Shown here: positions 38,094 through 49,430 of the stretch, in pieces
How the letters are laid out: each line of letters starts with the position of its first letter
Position numbering within the stretch: position 1 is the first letter of the stretch
NCBI GenBank assembly: GCA_945643635.1
Contig: CALZFC010000044.1
Coordinates: 1,347,001-1,411,000 of the forward strand
DNA length: 64,000 nucleotides
Direction: 5' to 3'
DNA from: Allodiplogaster sudhausi
Taxonomy: Eukaryota > Nematoda > Chromadorea > Rhabditida > Diplogasteridae
Program-made: the position numbers and the translations under genes
The notes under the pieces: generated by a model
What the model was told of the DNA's origin: nothing
The model's input: only the letters and a program-made list of their open reading frames with translations
The model's database searches: none

Positions 38094-38887
38094 GTGCAGC
38101 ACGGCACGAAGTACTGCGTGAGGACGCCGAAGAGAAAGGCGACGAAATGAAGGAGGGCGGTGATCACGATGACTCGTTCGCGAGTGAACACATTCGACGT
38201 GAAGAAGACCACGGCGAAGAGGCTGTAAACAGGTCTAATCAATCCAAGTCCCAATAAACAAAACATTTCATATCTTTATTGCACTTGTAGAAAAAAGAGT
38301 TCGCTTCAAATAACCATGCAGACTTCATTGTGATTTCCTAGATTTCTTTATGCTACATACATGTATCTGTCAAGAGCAATATGTTGGCGGCAGTAACTTA
38401 CAATTAAACCTACTACACTAACTACTTTGGCTCAGCCCTACAATAACCAGTACTTGAACAGGTACCGATTGATCGCGAGGTACATGTGGCTGAGCGACGA
38501 GGGATACCAGCACCAGATGAGAATAGAGGAGCAGAGCACAGTCTGACTTGCCGCCCGAGAAGAGCCAGTCCTGGGTGGGAAAGATAAGATATTCAAATGA
38601 AAATGGAGCGAGACTATAAATGGAGAAAAGAGTTAGATATGCAAGGAGAAAATGGTGAAAAAAAGTAAAAGAACGTGAGAGAGGGAGAGATGAGCAGAGA
38701 ACGATGACAGTCACTAAATCACACCAACCTGCAAAATGACGGATGGCGAGAAGTAGAGCAGATGCACGAGTCCCATGAGCATGTCCATGACGAGGACCTG
38801 GCCCGAGATGAGGTAGATCGGACTGGCGGTCGACGCGTAGAGACGGCCACGAATGATGGCCGCAAGCACCATCAGATTAGTGCCGAT
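38094..38887 (-). pseudogene. Srx-like receptor fragment F (exons 2-5)
   Basis: 38729-38887 is a single exon of 159 nt equal to exons 2 and 3 of the relatives (90+69) with no intron between them: ASPIYLISGQ runs straight into VLVMDMLMGLVH. Then 38466-38570 (exon 4, 105 nt, 8 fewer than usual, frame broken before SLSHMYLAINR) and 38094-38222 (exon 5, FAVVFFTSNVFTRERV). No exon 1 or exons 6-9 were found; exon 4 of fragment E follows directly. A truncated, diverged family member. Confidence 0.65.
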
Positions 38888-39046
38888 CTGAGAACTTATT
38901 AGTATTTCAATTAGCTTTGAGGCCTGTATGTATGAATTTGTTGAATTTTTCATTAAAACGACTCTAAAAAAACAAAAAATGCCGATAAATCTGTAACATA
39001 AACATTTAAATTTATGTATTTAAAGGACAGTAAAGTTAATTATTGT

Positions 39047-39185
39047 GATCAAACTGTGTGTGTTCAGCATGCAAATTTTACACTATTCTTTTCTAAATTG
39101 TACCTTGTGACAGACTGAGCTGTGACCGAAATCACAAATGATCAAACAAATATGCAACTTCAATGAATCTGCCTTTCCAAAAATC
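39047..39185. repeat. Dispersed repeat, copy 1
   Basis: About 140 bp shared with 52520-52657 in the same orientation: both start GATCAAACTGTGTGTGTTCA and share CCTTGTGACAG.CTGAGCTGTGACCGAAAT and ATGATCAA.CAAATATGCAA. No terminal inverted repeats or coding capacity were seen. Family unknown. Confidence 0.65.
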
Positions 39186-39623
39186 GTTACTGTTCCGTTG
39201 ATGGTAAGATTTTTCCGTGATTTTGAAAGAAGCCCTGTGTCGCTCTATCTCTCGCTCTCACTCTCACTCTCTCTCTCGCTGTCTCTCTCTCCCTCTCTCC
39301 AGTAATGACGCATATAGGACCTTTGTCCGGTGATCGACTGTTCTTACCCCGGGTTTCTTCCTTTCCTTCCGATTCCCTCCACAACTGCGTCAGAGCCCAT
39401 GCGTGAGGACCCTTTTCCTGTGACCTGTTTCCCACTCTACCCTTCTTTCTTTCTCTCTCTCATCGATTGCTTCAGCTAATAAATGCGTCTGACTCGTAGC
39501 CTTTGCCTGGCCACGCAATGAGCAGTAAATGTAAGAAGGAACGCATATTGAATACACTTATGTAATAAGCTTTATCAAATAAAACAAAAATGGCACAGGA
39601 TTTTAGGTATTTTCATCCACTAC

Positions 39624-39783
39624 TTAGGGCTTCTTGGACTCGACTTCCGCCTTTTTACCCTCCGCGCTCATTTTCTTGGTGTCCGCTTCGGTCTTCTTGG
39701 CTTCTCCTTCCTCGCCTTCCTCCTTGGCAGCTTCTTCCTCTTCCTTGTTCACCTGAATTCTTTCGTATTCTCACCATAAGCAT

Positions 39784-39851
<68 letters not shown>

Positions 39852-40413
39852 AAAGAGAAAGAGAAAGAGAAAGAGGGAGAGAGAGAGAGCTCGACCGGCC
39901 TGATAGTTGCGGAAGTGTTTGTTGAGATTGGCGATGCGTGCCCGGCGGCGGACTCGCATTAGCAGAGCCCAGAGCACGAAGGGAAGCAAAACTCCTGCAG
40001 TCGAAGAAGGTCAACCATTTTTGCATTTATTGAATCAACTATTTTAATCTTGTCAATGTCGGAGTTTTTTTGTAAATTTTGTTGAAGAAGAGAAAAGGAG
40101 CACGTCGAAGTTCCATTTTTGTGTTGTTTAGAAGGAAGATGCTCATGCGGACCAAGAATCTCGAAGGACCAGTGCGAGTAGCCGTTATCGATGTAATAGC
40201 TTCGGTGCGGGCCGTTGTAAGGCTTAACAAACAAAACTTTTCCTTTAAAAAAATTGAAGCAAAAATTCAAATACATATTTCACACTAGGATTATTTTAAG
40301 ATTTATAATTCCATAAAACAATAAAAAAAGCTAGATAAAAATGTAGCAGAAGAGACTTGGACAGTAGCAACCTGATCCTTCTCAGTCGTCTGCCCGGCCG
40401 CAGTATCAGCCAT
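39624..40413 (-). CDS. Small single-pass membrane protein with acidic Lys/Glu-rich tail (~111 aa)
   Basis: Exons: 40372-40413, 40153-40222, 39900-39994, 39624-39752. The start MADTAAGQTTEKDQ is the first ATG in frame; the upstream ATG (MSPMDG) is in another frame. The second exon is aromatic-rich (YYIDNGYSHWSFEI). The third encodes one hydrophobic segment (VLLPFVLWALLM) followed by a basic stretch (RVRRRARIANLNKHF). The last is a charged tail rich in K/E/A. The third intron keeps the frame only with a GC donor (CAG|GCCGGT); using the nearby GT gives an Arg/Gly-rich alternative tail, so the C-terminus is uncertain. Family not recognised. A large GA microsatellite lies in the third intron. Confidence 0.55.
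39787..39885. repeat. (GA)n/(GAAA)n microsatellite
   Basis: Nearly 100 bp of GA with AAAGAG variants, in the last intron of the small membrane-protein gene. Both strands give spurious Ser/Leu- or Arg/Glu-repeat open frames. Confidence 0.9.
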
Positions 40414-40751
40414 TCTCGATAGTCGCGGGAAGCTGGAATGAGGAGCACTCCATCCATTGGGCTCACATTAAAACAAAACAACACTGCAATTTGAATTGGT
40501 AATTCATTGTCAGCCTGCAATTTTGCACTATTCGATATTTCATAATGAACTTTCATATTTTCTACTCATCATTCTATCAAGATTCGTCGATCGCAGGCGG
40601 TCGTTGCGATTTTGAGTCTGCTTCGCGCGTCGTGGTTTGCTATTTTCCTTATTATGCGAAGCTATCTGTGACTAATATGAGAAAGAATTATAAAATAATT
40701 ATAACTACATATCTATTGCGAATAATAAAAAAAGCTAAGCTGCAGACGGGA

Positions 40752-42004
40752 ATGACCGGGGCTTCTTGCCACCGTCAGCTTCTTCTCCTCTTTCTGCTAC
40801 TTGTCGTCTCTGCTGTGGAGAGACGGCTTTCTCAGCGACATCCAGTCATTTCACTCATCTTCGACGCGGATCCCGAAGATGACCCCTACAACTGGGTTTC
40901 ATCGGATTATTCAGCGATTTCATTCTTTATTAATTAATTTCTTGTCCAGCCTACAATTTGCAAGCAAATAGTTCGTGACGGTTCAAAATACCTTATAATC
41001 TTTGCAGAACCTCGCGTCTCTCGAAGTTCTCCACTCGGCGACATCAAAGGCGGCGGCCAAGTCAGCGAGCATGAAGGACGCCAAGGGCGGCAGTGTCTGC
41101 GACATCTTCTACGATGATGTCATGAACTCGGAGACGCCCGTTCTCCTCTTCACGCCGTTCGTCCAGGGCCATGTCTTCTGCCTTCAGCCACATTGGCAAG
41201 ATGATTTAATAACAGGAATACATCGAGTGACTTCTGCGCGTCGTGGACGCGTTCTTCCACCGCCATCGTTCAATTCGATGCCGACACCATGATGAGCACG
41301 GTCAGATAATTCAGCTGTTCGGCCTCGCTTGATAGGAAAAGTGTTCTTCTAATAGTAAGCAGAAACATTATTATCAAGAATAAAATTTATATTTAAAAAT
41401 TTTTAAATTATAAAAAGAATATTTATAGCGTTATGTCATCATCGACGGTAAGCGTAGTGGCCCCTGGAGTATGCATGGCATCTCTGGTCACGCCCACATC
41501 GTGGCCACTGCCGTCAACGTTCTCCTCCCGCACGCGCCTTTCGAGGTTTTGAACAAAAATAAAATGGCAAAGGAGTAGTTTAAAATTTCTTAAAATTGAC
41601 GATAATTCTGATGCGAATGTGCTTGCAGGCGAATGAACTGTGGCTGTGGCTGACTGTTCTCTTCTTCGTCTCCTCCCACGCCCTCTTCGCACTCTCCGTC
41701 TTCCTCTGCTGGCGTCACAACAGCAAGACAACTGGGCAAGTTGCATAAATCGAGGATGAGATGACAAACAATACATTACCGTTGAAAATATTAGAAGATT
41801 GATTGGTTGCAGCATGAAGGGAGAAGACGGTACGTCCGCTCAGCCAAGCCACAACGAGTCTTCCGTTTCGATCTACCATGTCGAGAACACACCTGTCAGC
41901 GCTGCGCTCTTTCAAACTCACTTTTCTAAAAAGATATAATATTTCAATTGATGAGATAATCAAGAACGATGACAAATTTGTTTCAGGAGATGGGAACTCC
42001 CTGA
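40752..42004 (+). CDS. Type I single-pass membrane protein, family not recognised (~242 aa)
   Basis: Exons: 40752-40895, 41008-41195, 41228-41300, 41429-41545, 41629-41735, 41813-41894, 41987-42004. A signal peptide (MTGASCHRQLLLLFLLL...) opens the protein. The extracellular part has several Cys and the stretch FDADTMMST then RYVIIDGKRSGPW. A single hydrophobic segment (about residues 177-201, WLTVLFFVSSHALFALSVFLC) precedes a short Ser-rich cytoplasmic tail. Two introns need GC donors: ACTGG|GCAAGT at 41736, and TTG|GCAAGA at 41196, the latter only 32 nt long. The final exon gives a short end, but a longer Ser-rich frame (…TVDSRASTVRVSDVSL) also runs to 42060, so the C-terminus is unsure. 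Function unknown. Confidence 0.6.
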
Positions 42005-42490
42005 AAAAAACTGTCGACTCTCGCGCGTCCACTGTTCGCGTTTCCGATGTCAGCCTATGATCTGCAATCCTTTCCGTTCCTCAACATCTTCTAATCTTCA
42101 ATCGATTTCACTATTTTTCTTCAGTGTTCCAGCCTCCGCAGCCCGAGTGCAATGGGCATGGACACCTCCGCCAATTAAGTGGCGACTTTCATCACAATCA
42201 TAGAATATAAATTTTATTTTAAATGTAATGATGACACGACCACTGAACAAGAATCCATTTAAGTTCCAACGGGTGTGCTTATGGTTGACTGGTTTTCCAC
42301 TGATCTCGCGGAGATCTCTCAGCCTTTCCCTCCGCCCTCTTTTATTCCACCCATTTCATGCATAGAATAAAGAGAAAGCAGCCCATGTTATTCACAACTA
42401 AGCGGTTCGAAACTGTAAGTAAAATTAGAAAAAGAATTATAAAGGCAACGAAAAATCAGAAAATGAATAGTAATTTCTGCACAGCTTCCT

Positions 42491-44118
42491 TTAGGCAGAC
42501 TTTGCAAGTTCGTCTTCGACTGCTCCGATGGTATGGAGAAGATTGTTCTTCATCGAAGAACCGCCATCAACGAAGATCTTTAAATCAGAAGTAATTAACC
42601 CTAAATTAGTATGATCGGTAGTTATTCACCTTCTGACCGACGACCCACTCGGATTCGTTGCGATTTGCGAGGAATAAAATCACCTGAATATCTTTGTTAC
42701 TATTTTGTTGAAAACAATTTGAAAAAAAATTCGAAAACTTAAGAGAAAGAAACCTTGGCGGCATCCTCCGGCTCTCCATGCCTTCCACAAGGAATAATGT
42801 CAGAATTGTTCATGCGGCCGAAAAACTGCAGATTTTGTTTTTCTATATTATTTGCATCGTTCAATTAAATTAGAAGAAATAACCACCTTTGCGCTCGTCT
42901 CCTCCGTCATTCCGTTTTTGACGTAGAGTTCAGTGAGGATGAGGCCAGGACTGATATTAAAGGAGGTTTTCGTTAATGTAATGTAAAATAAATACATGAA
43001 AGATACATAAATATACATATGTAGAATACAAAATGTGCCTGACTTGACCGAGTTGACCCGGATGCCCTGTTTAATGAGCGCGGCGGCCATCTGCACAGTG
43101 ACCTGGTCGAGTGCAGCCTTCGTGATGGAATAGAACGGATGGTTCTAAAGAGGAGTCTACGGATGGAGCGTGTAATGGAAGTCGCGCTAGTCTTGGCGAG
43201 GCTCCGTGTTCAAACCCGGAACCGCCTACTCATGAGATGAGTGCTCTACCACTGCACTACACCTCCGACAAATGCAATCTTCGCTCACTCACGGGAAACT
43301 GATGCGGCTGGGCGACGATGCTCGATACGTTGACGACCGCGCCATGCGTCTTCGCGAGATGCGGCGCGGCCAACTGCGTCAAAAGAATCACCCTGCAGGG
43401 GCAGGCTATCGTTTTGGTTGTGGAAAGATGCTTCAAGAGTAGTTCAGCGTGTTAAAGGAGACTGAGAGCATGAATAAGCTCTGTGCTGACTGGCGAACGT
43501 TGACTCTCATGATGTGGTCAAAGTGCTTGACGTCCATGTTGGCCGCCGTGCCCTGCCCCGTCTCGAGGGCGGCCGCGTTGTTGACGAGGACATCCAGACG
43601 GCCGAAAGCCGCCACCGTCCGCTCCACCAACTCGCTCGCCACCGCGTCATCCGCAACATCACCCTGCGTAGCAGTGGCATCCGCTCTTTTCGTTACTTCA
43701 TTTTAACATCAACGAAATTTCCCCCTACCTGGACAATGATGACGTCATCCGGCTTCGACCCCGCTTTAACGAGCGAACTTCGAGCACTCTGAATGTAATG
43801 GGAAATCTTCCTAGGTGTAAAAACTAAATTAGCCAAAGAAATGATGACGTGCCTCGAGTGCCTCGAGATTTCTTCCACTCAATGTAACTTTCGCTCCGGA
43901 AGCAGCAAAGAGGCCAGCAGTCGCGCGGCCGATTCCAGAAGAGGAACCTGTTGAGAATGCCCACGCCAAATCTTCCATTGAAAAGGAAAGGCACATACTA
44001 ATGTTATACATATGTGTCTGTGTTTTTTGGTGGAAATTTATAATTCTTACTGGTTTATTTTATGTGCAAACTCACCGGTGACAATAACTGCCTTGCCGTC
44101 GAAAGTTTTCGGAGACAT
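42491..44118 (-). CDS. Short-chain dehydrogenase/reductase (nematode dhs-like), 10 exons, 282 aa
   Basis: Exons: 44076-44118, 43853-43947, 43729-43788, 43491-43663, 43293-43392, 43044-43144, 42887-42950, 42754-42825, 42630-42683, 42491-42577. All phases agree. Classical SDR marks in order: cofactor-binding VTGSSSGIGRA (about 13-23), LVNNAA, NVSSI with the catalytic Ser, YSITK with the catalytic Tyr and Lys, RVNSVNPGLILTE, and the late FVDGGSS. The length is normal for a classical SDR. It resembles nematode dhs proteins (GEIVNVSSIVAGP, CAKAALDQ type). Role: NAD(P)-dependent oxidoreductase; substrate cannot be told. Exon 2 ends at a GC donor (GAG|GCACGT). A tRNA-like sequence occupies the intron between exons 5 and 6. 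Confidence 0.9.
43192..43266 (-). repeat. tRNA-like sequence (pseudo-tRNA or SINE) in dehydrogenase intron
   Basis: Read on the - strand it starts GTCGGAGGTGTAGTGCAGTG and has an A box (TAGTGCAGTGG), a D-stem GTGC/GCAC, an anticodon-arm palindrome around CTCATCTCATGAG and a B-box-like GGTTTGAAC. The T loop is too long and the acceptor stem pairs poorly, so a working tRNA is doubtful. Confidence 0.45.
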
Positions 44119-45830
44119 TCTCTGAAGAATAATGTAATTTTATTGGCAATCTAAAGTAGTGAAATTCGAGCAGTTCATAGAATCACAACCAATAATTATA
44201 AAATATGTACATCTTACTTCTTTTTCATCTTTAGTTTTAGATGAAACGACGTCAACACTTAAAAGAACCTTGCAGTTGTAAAGCGAAAAGAAAAGGAAAC
44301 ACGATAAGAGAAATGGAGTGCCAACATGGAACCGCAAGCAAGTGCATACTCCAGCCCGGCGGTATTTAAAACATTTCGTGGCATGGAGCGATTTTCCTTA
44401 AGAAATAGTTTATTCTATTCACTCTCAATCCGTTCTGTAAACATTGCAAGTCTGCATTCAGTCCAGAGAACACAAATACATCGGGGAGCAACTCTGTTTA
44501 CTGCCTACATACCCTCAGAATTGAACATTTCCACCGGAAAAACTTACGGCGTAACTTACCAAGGAAAAAGGGAGAAAAAGACCAATTTCGAAAAAGGTAG
44601 TTAAAAATTGGCTCAATTATTGGAACAAATCAGTTGTTTCTAACAATTAGAAATAGTCAGCAGCCTGCCGTTCTTACTATATGTGCATACATACATATGT
44701 ATGTAGGTCATATACATACATATGTACAAACATATATCTTTCATTTATAGCTGATTTGAAGACGTCTTCATGAATTCGATGTATGGAATTTTTCACAATA
44801 ATTTACTTTCAAAATAAAAATACATTTATGGCACATTAAGTTTGATGTGGTCACAGCTGTCTTCTTTGATGTCCGCAAGCGGAGCTTCGTTTTAGTTGGA
44901 AAGTGTTGATGCTAGCAGTCACTTTCTGATAAATTTGTCAATATTATGTGAGAAATTTTTGCCAAATCGACGTGGCGCTTCGTTTCGCCTACGACTCTCG
45001 CAAAGAGTAGCGAGAGAGTGTACGGTTGAATGAGAGTTTGTTTTGCTCTCTCTTCGTCTGACATCGGCACTATTCTCCCAATTTCCACATCTCTCAAAGG
45101 GAGAGATAGGACCGCACAAAAATATTTGATGAGAGACTTATGTATTTAAGAGCGTATTTCATCACATTTACTGTTTTTTTGCATTGCCACAATCGGTTAG
45201 AGATTTAATTAGTATGTGCAGTTAAAGAAGCCGAGTAGTCTTTTGCTGATGTGGACTATATAGAAGTACTTCGCGTATATCCTTCACCAGTTCCTGCCAG
45301 CTACTGCATCTACTCCTCCAGCAGTAAGCGTTTTATACAATATTGGTTTTTTTTCGGTTACCACAAATATGTTTCCAGTCAATTCCAACGTGATAACCTT
45401 GTTTTTCCACGTAAATCCAAATGTCTACGTTACATGCATATCTTGGAGAATTTGGTGATCCTTTGTGTATTACATTAACTCTTCAAATTCTGCCGTAATC
45501 CATGCTGGAGGGATGTATTCCTCTTTTTCAATCGAACGAGGGTATGTATGTACGAGAAGAACGTGAGCTTGCGAAAAATACATGACGGTTTGCCGAATCG
45601 CCAACTTGACAAAAGAAGCCGGTGAATTTTCATGCCAAGTTGGTGATTTGGCAAGCTCTATGTCAATTGCACTATCATAGCAATATAGAAGAAGCCAACA
45701 TTATTCAAACACCCACGCCTTCTCATACGCATATCTGTACGTACATACATACATGGTGTTTTATGGAGACTTTCACTAAATATTATTTTTTTTTAAATTA
45801 ACATTAAATTAATTTACAAACATTCTTTAG
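44119..45830. other. Intergenic region, no gene supported
   Basis: Contains a run of TATG/TACA tetranucleotides at about 44684-44735. The 92-residue open frame at 44326-44604 has no splice context or recognisable domain. The region is the divergent spacer between the dehydrogenase and the first small secreted-protein gene, so both promoters must lie here. Confidence 0.4.
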
Positions 45831-46519
45831 ATGAAGCTTTTTGCCATTCTTATTCTGTGCAGTTCGGCGAATCTGTGGTCAGGAAGCTACCAGGTGAGGC
45901 GCTTCCTCGGGCGATTTCTTTTCGAATTAACAAAATGGTTGCCGAACTCGTTCACAAAATGCGAAACCATCTCCCGGAAGGGGATGTCGAGAAGGCGGAG
46001 TCCATTCCAGCTGCTATGCAGGTTTATATCATTTCCTTCATTCTGAAGTCATTTTATTTTCAACGTTCTTTTTTAGATAGCTTTCGACAAAGACTTTCAG
46101 CATCTCATCGATCATCCAGAGCACGCAGAAAAGGTCGTGATACTTATGTACATACTTATGTGCATACATACTACTCCTAAAGATATAGGATCTCTTTAAT
46201 GACCATTAATGAAAAAAAATTTTCTACGGACTTACACATTCTTTGTCAGATCGTGAGCAGCCTATCGGAAGAAGCGAAATCTTATTTCAACTTCGCCGCT
46301 CCCAGAACTGTAGCGGAAGCCGAGGAAGCGGTAATTTAATTTTTTTCATTAAAGAAAAAATGTACATGTTCATACTATATCTCTATATGCATATGATTTA
46401 TGTACCTTGAAATGTATCAATTTCAGATCGCGAATGCGCCCCGGTCTGTTCGATCGGCCCTCGATGCCATCCCTGTCAAGCTCTTTCCATACGCCCTTGC
46501 ACATATTGCGATGATGTGA
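45831..46519 (+). CDS. Small secreted protein 1 (~138 aa if frame is restored by splicing), family unknown
   Basis: Exons by comparison with the paralogue at 51104: 45831-45893 (signal peptide MKLFAILILCSSANLW), 45899-46021, 46077-46133, 46250-46330, 46427-46519. The mature part is helical and charged, with conserved HPE.AEK.V.SLS.EA and a C-terminal LFPYAL..IAM in both copies. Only 5 bases (GTGAG) separate the first two exons where the paralogue has a 67-nt intron. Five bases cannot be spliced, so the frame is broken or another unseen exon is used. TTTAG directly precedes the ATG, marking either a 5' UTR intron or a spliced-leader acceptor. Function unknown. Confidence 0.55.
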
Positions 46520-47584
46520 AGTACATTCATGTTGAATGGAAAAAAGTAATCAATTGTTGTGTTAGCAACGAAACATAGGACAGTGACAGAGCAACGCATG
46601 CTGCGTTTTCCGAGCTACTGCATCGAAATTTTGTATATCTGCATTTGAATATGAGTTTCTGAGCTGAATTTGGCCTCATTCAAAATTAATCAATTATGAA
46701 ACGAAATAGACCGTTCGATGCGGTTTTTTTTACGATCTTCAAAGAATGATCCCTTGGGCATTCCAAATACCTGGTCATTGTCCCTATTTTCGGACCCTTA
46801 AGGTTACTTGTAGGACCTACAATTTGCCTTTGAACGTAGTACTGAAAAATTTGCAAAATGCTAATTTGCATAAATTGCATATTTCCGCCCCAATATTAGG
46901 GGACAATTTCGATACGTTGCATATTGCGAACATATTGCTGTCAAATTTTTCTGACTATCAAGGGTCTTATAAATGAAAGTTAGGGAAACAATCGACGTTT
47001 GTTTCACACGAAAAAACCAGCTCAAGCAAAGACTTTGTAAATGCTGTATTTGTTGAGCTCTTGTTCAAATATATTTACTGAAGTGCACTTTGTTTGCGAA
47101 TTTCATTACCATATCAAATATGCAAATACAACTGATTATGAAATGCGTTAATAAAAACATAATTTATTGCGAGAAGAGCGACATCGCATGAACGATGCGA
47201 TGGGCAAAGGAGATAGCGAGTGGAGGAGAGGGAGGAAGTCGCGACGCGTTCAGTCTCAATAATCGAGCTTTCCTGATCACTCTTTCTGCACTTATTTCAA
47301 ACAGTCTCTTTTATTTTGTATCATTCTTTCGGTCTCTCACATTCTCTCTTTCTCTATTCACTACTCTATCCCTCTCTTGTGCGATCTTCATTGTCCTTCT
47401 TGTCTCTCATTTCACCTCTCTCTCTCTATTTCTTCTTGCCCAAAACTGTCATCCACCTCAGAATTCTTCGATGCCGAATGGCAACGGCGAACGATTGGTT
47501 GAAGGAGGACATCCGCCGACGCAATAGGCAAAGAGATTCTGAAAGGTGAAATAAAGGAGATAGGAGAAAGGAAGAAAGAGAGAT

Positions 47585-47626
<42 letters not shown>

Positions 47627-47754
47627 GAGAGAGAGGAAGACTGAAATGAGGGAAGAGAGTGGGAGAGAGATATGAGATACAACAAGGTTTTATTATTGTT
47701 TCGTCTTCTTCCCCTTAGACTTATCCCTAGTTAGCCTTAGTCTTAGTCTTCTCC
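46520..47754. other. Intergenic region, no gene supported
   Basis: No exon chain found. The open frame at 47195-47527 is low-complexity Ser/Leu from CT-rich sequence. A (GA)n tract at about 47588-47640 lies just beyond the 3' end of the next - strand gene. Confidence 0.4.
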
Positions 47755-49430
47755 TTATCCTTTTCTATCCCTTACGAGCGCGTCCAGCTTGCGGGCGAGT
47801 CTCTGGGCCTCCTTCTTCTGCCTCTCCACTGCCTCATCCTCGCAGGCCGCCACCCGGCTCAGGCGGCGACGGACCACGCAGTAGGTCATCGCCATCTTCA
47901 ATTTATTTATTTGTTTGTTTTTAATCAGTAATTATTAATATATTATTAATTTAAAAAAAGGATTATTCTTGCCTCATCCACTGGCTCCGCATCGGCGAGG
48001 TTACAGCACGAGTTGAATTGCTCCTAGGGAGAAGAGGATATTTTAAATATGAAAATCAGTATTATTATTAATTTTAATTTATTTGTACTTTGTTATTTAT
48101 ATTTTTAACTGCAACTACTATTTATTAATTTTTCATTTATTTAAAAAGAAAAGCTTACTTTTTTTGGATTATCCTTTGCTAAGAATTACATGTGGCTATT
48201 TTAATTTAAAAATACCCAGTAAACTTCCTCTGAGCTCTCTTTCGATAACCTGGGAACTTTGACCTCCCCCAGCCACCACCCTCATCAAACTCGGCTCAGT
48301 CGACAGCGGACGCATGCCCTGATGAAGTGTGAAGTAAGAGTTTGGCTTCGGCGGGAAGTTTAAATTTAGAATGTTGGATTTGCCAGGGAAATATGAATAT
48401 TGAATACTTCGGCATAATATTAATATTGCCTTAAAGGAGGGCGATCACCGAAAAGTAATTGCCGATTTCTGAAACATCTTAGCTATTTTCGAATAGTCTC
48501 GGGCATGAGGAAAAAGAAAAGGCAAATGAAAAAGCATAAAAAAGTTCCATATTCAAGTTTAAGATACTTGAAGATGCAATTTTTGAATGAATTTGTGATT
48601 GGTGTCAGTGCAAAACCGTGGTGTTACAGCACTCGACAGTAGATTTGCTGCCACTTACCCATCGCGGGAAGATTAAATTTCCAAATATTTTAAGACATTT
48701 GTTTGTTTCATGCTTTATCCCTTTCGTATGTGAATATTCTACAATAAACTAAAAAATATTATGCAAAACAGTATGAAATTAGTAAACGAGCAATAACTTC
48801 TCGCTTCGAAACCAGCGCTACTTTAGCTATCTCATCTACCGTACTTTTTTGAGTAATTAAATGGACTTCCGTTTGAAACCTTTGCACGTTTGAACATACA
48901 ATAGCAATTTTTTGGTGATCGCCCTTCTTTAAGGATTCCAGAACAACTAATCGCTACACTTCCCTTGTGAGTTACCTCTTCAGATCCGTTGCCAAGACCT
49001 CTCTTCTGCTCGATGAGCAGTGAAAGGCGATGCATAAGCAACGACGTCTCGGCTTGACGAATACAAGTGTTGCTCTAGAAATAAAAAGATAAAGAAAACA
49101 AGATTTCACTCAATTCTTCTTATATGTAATAAACTTTTCTGAATTTGTTACCTACAATATTGACAATTATATTATCGGATTTGCATTTCTTAATAGTGTT
49201 GATATATCTCATGGTGTATTCTAGGATAGACTGTTCTAAAATGACTCCGGCTGCTGGATTCGAACTTTGACACTCTGCCTTCACCTCTTGGCACATTACC
49301 AATTGACCATCAAGATACGAGTAATCACGACCTCCGCGATGATCTCGTCGTAGTCGGCTCTGAGATTGGCCAACTCGCACGCTGCGTCGCGATGTCGGCT
49401 GCTTCTCTTCGTCTCATTCTGCTCGGCCAT
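47755..49430 (-). CDS. Hydrophilic, probably coiled-coil protein (~152 aa), family not recognised
   Basis: Exons: 49332-49430, 48976-49074, 48250-48318, 47973-48023, 47755-47895, all in phase, ending TAA. The start MAEQNETKRSSRHRDAACEL is followed by long charged heptad-like stretches (LANLRADYDEIIAE; LLMHRLSLLIEQK; EAVERQKKEAQRLARKLDAL), suggesting a coiled coil. There is no signal peptide or membrane segment. The fourth exon ends at a GC donor (GAG|GCAAGA). A GTAAGG near the end of the last exon could allow a further 3' exon, so the C-terminus is not certain. Confidence 0.5.

Noticed and set aside
44684..44735. TATG/TACA tetranucleotide run, considered as a regulatory palindrome
   Set aside because: The self-complementarity follows from the simple repeat; similar short runs occur across the window.
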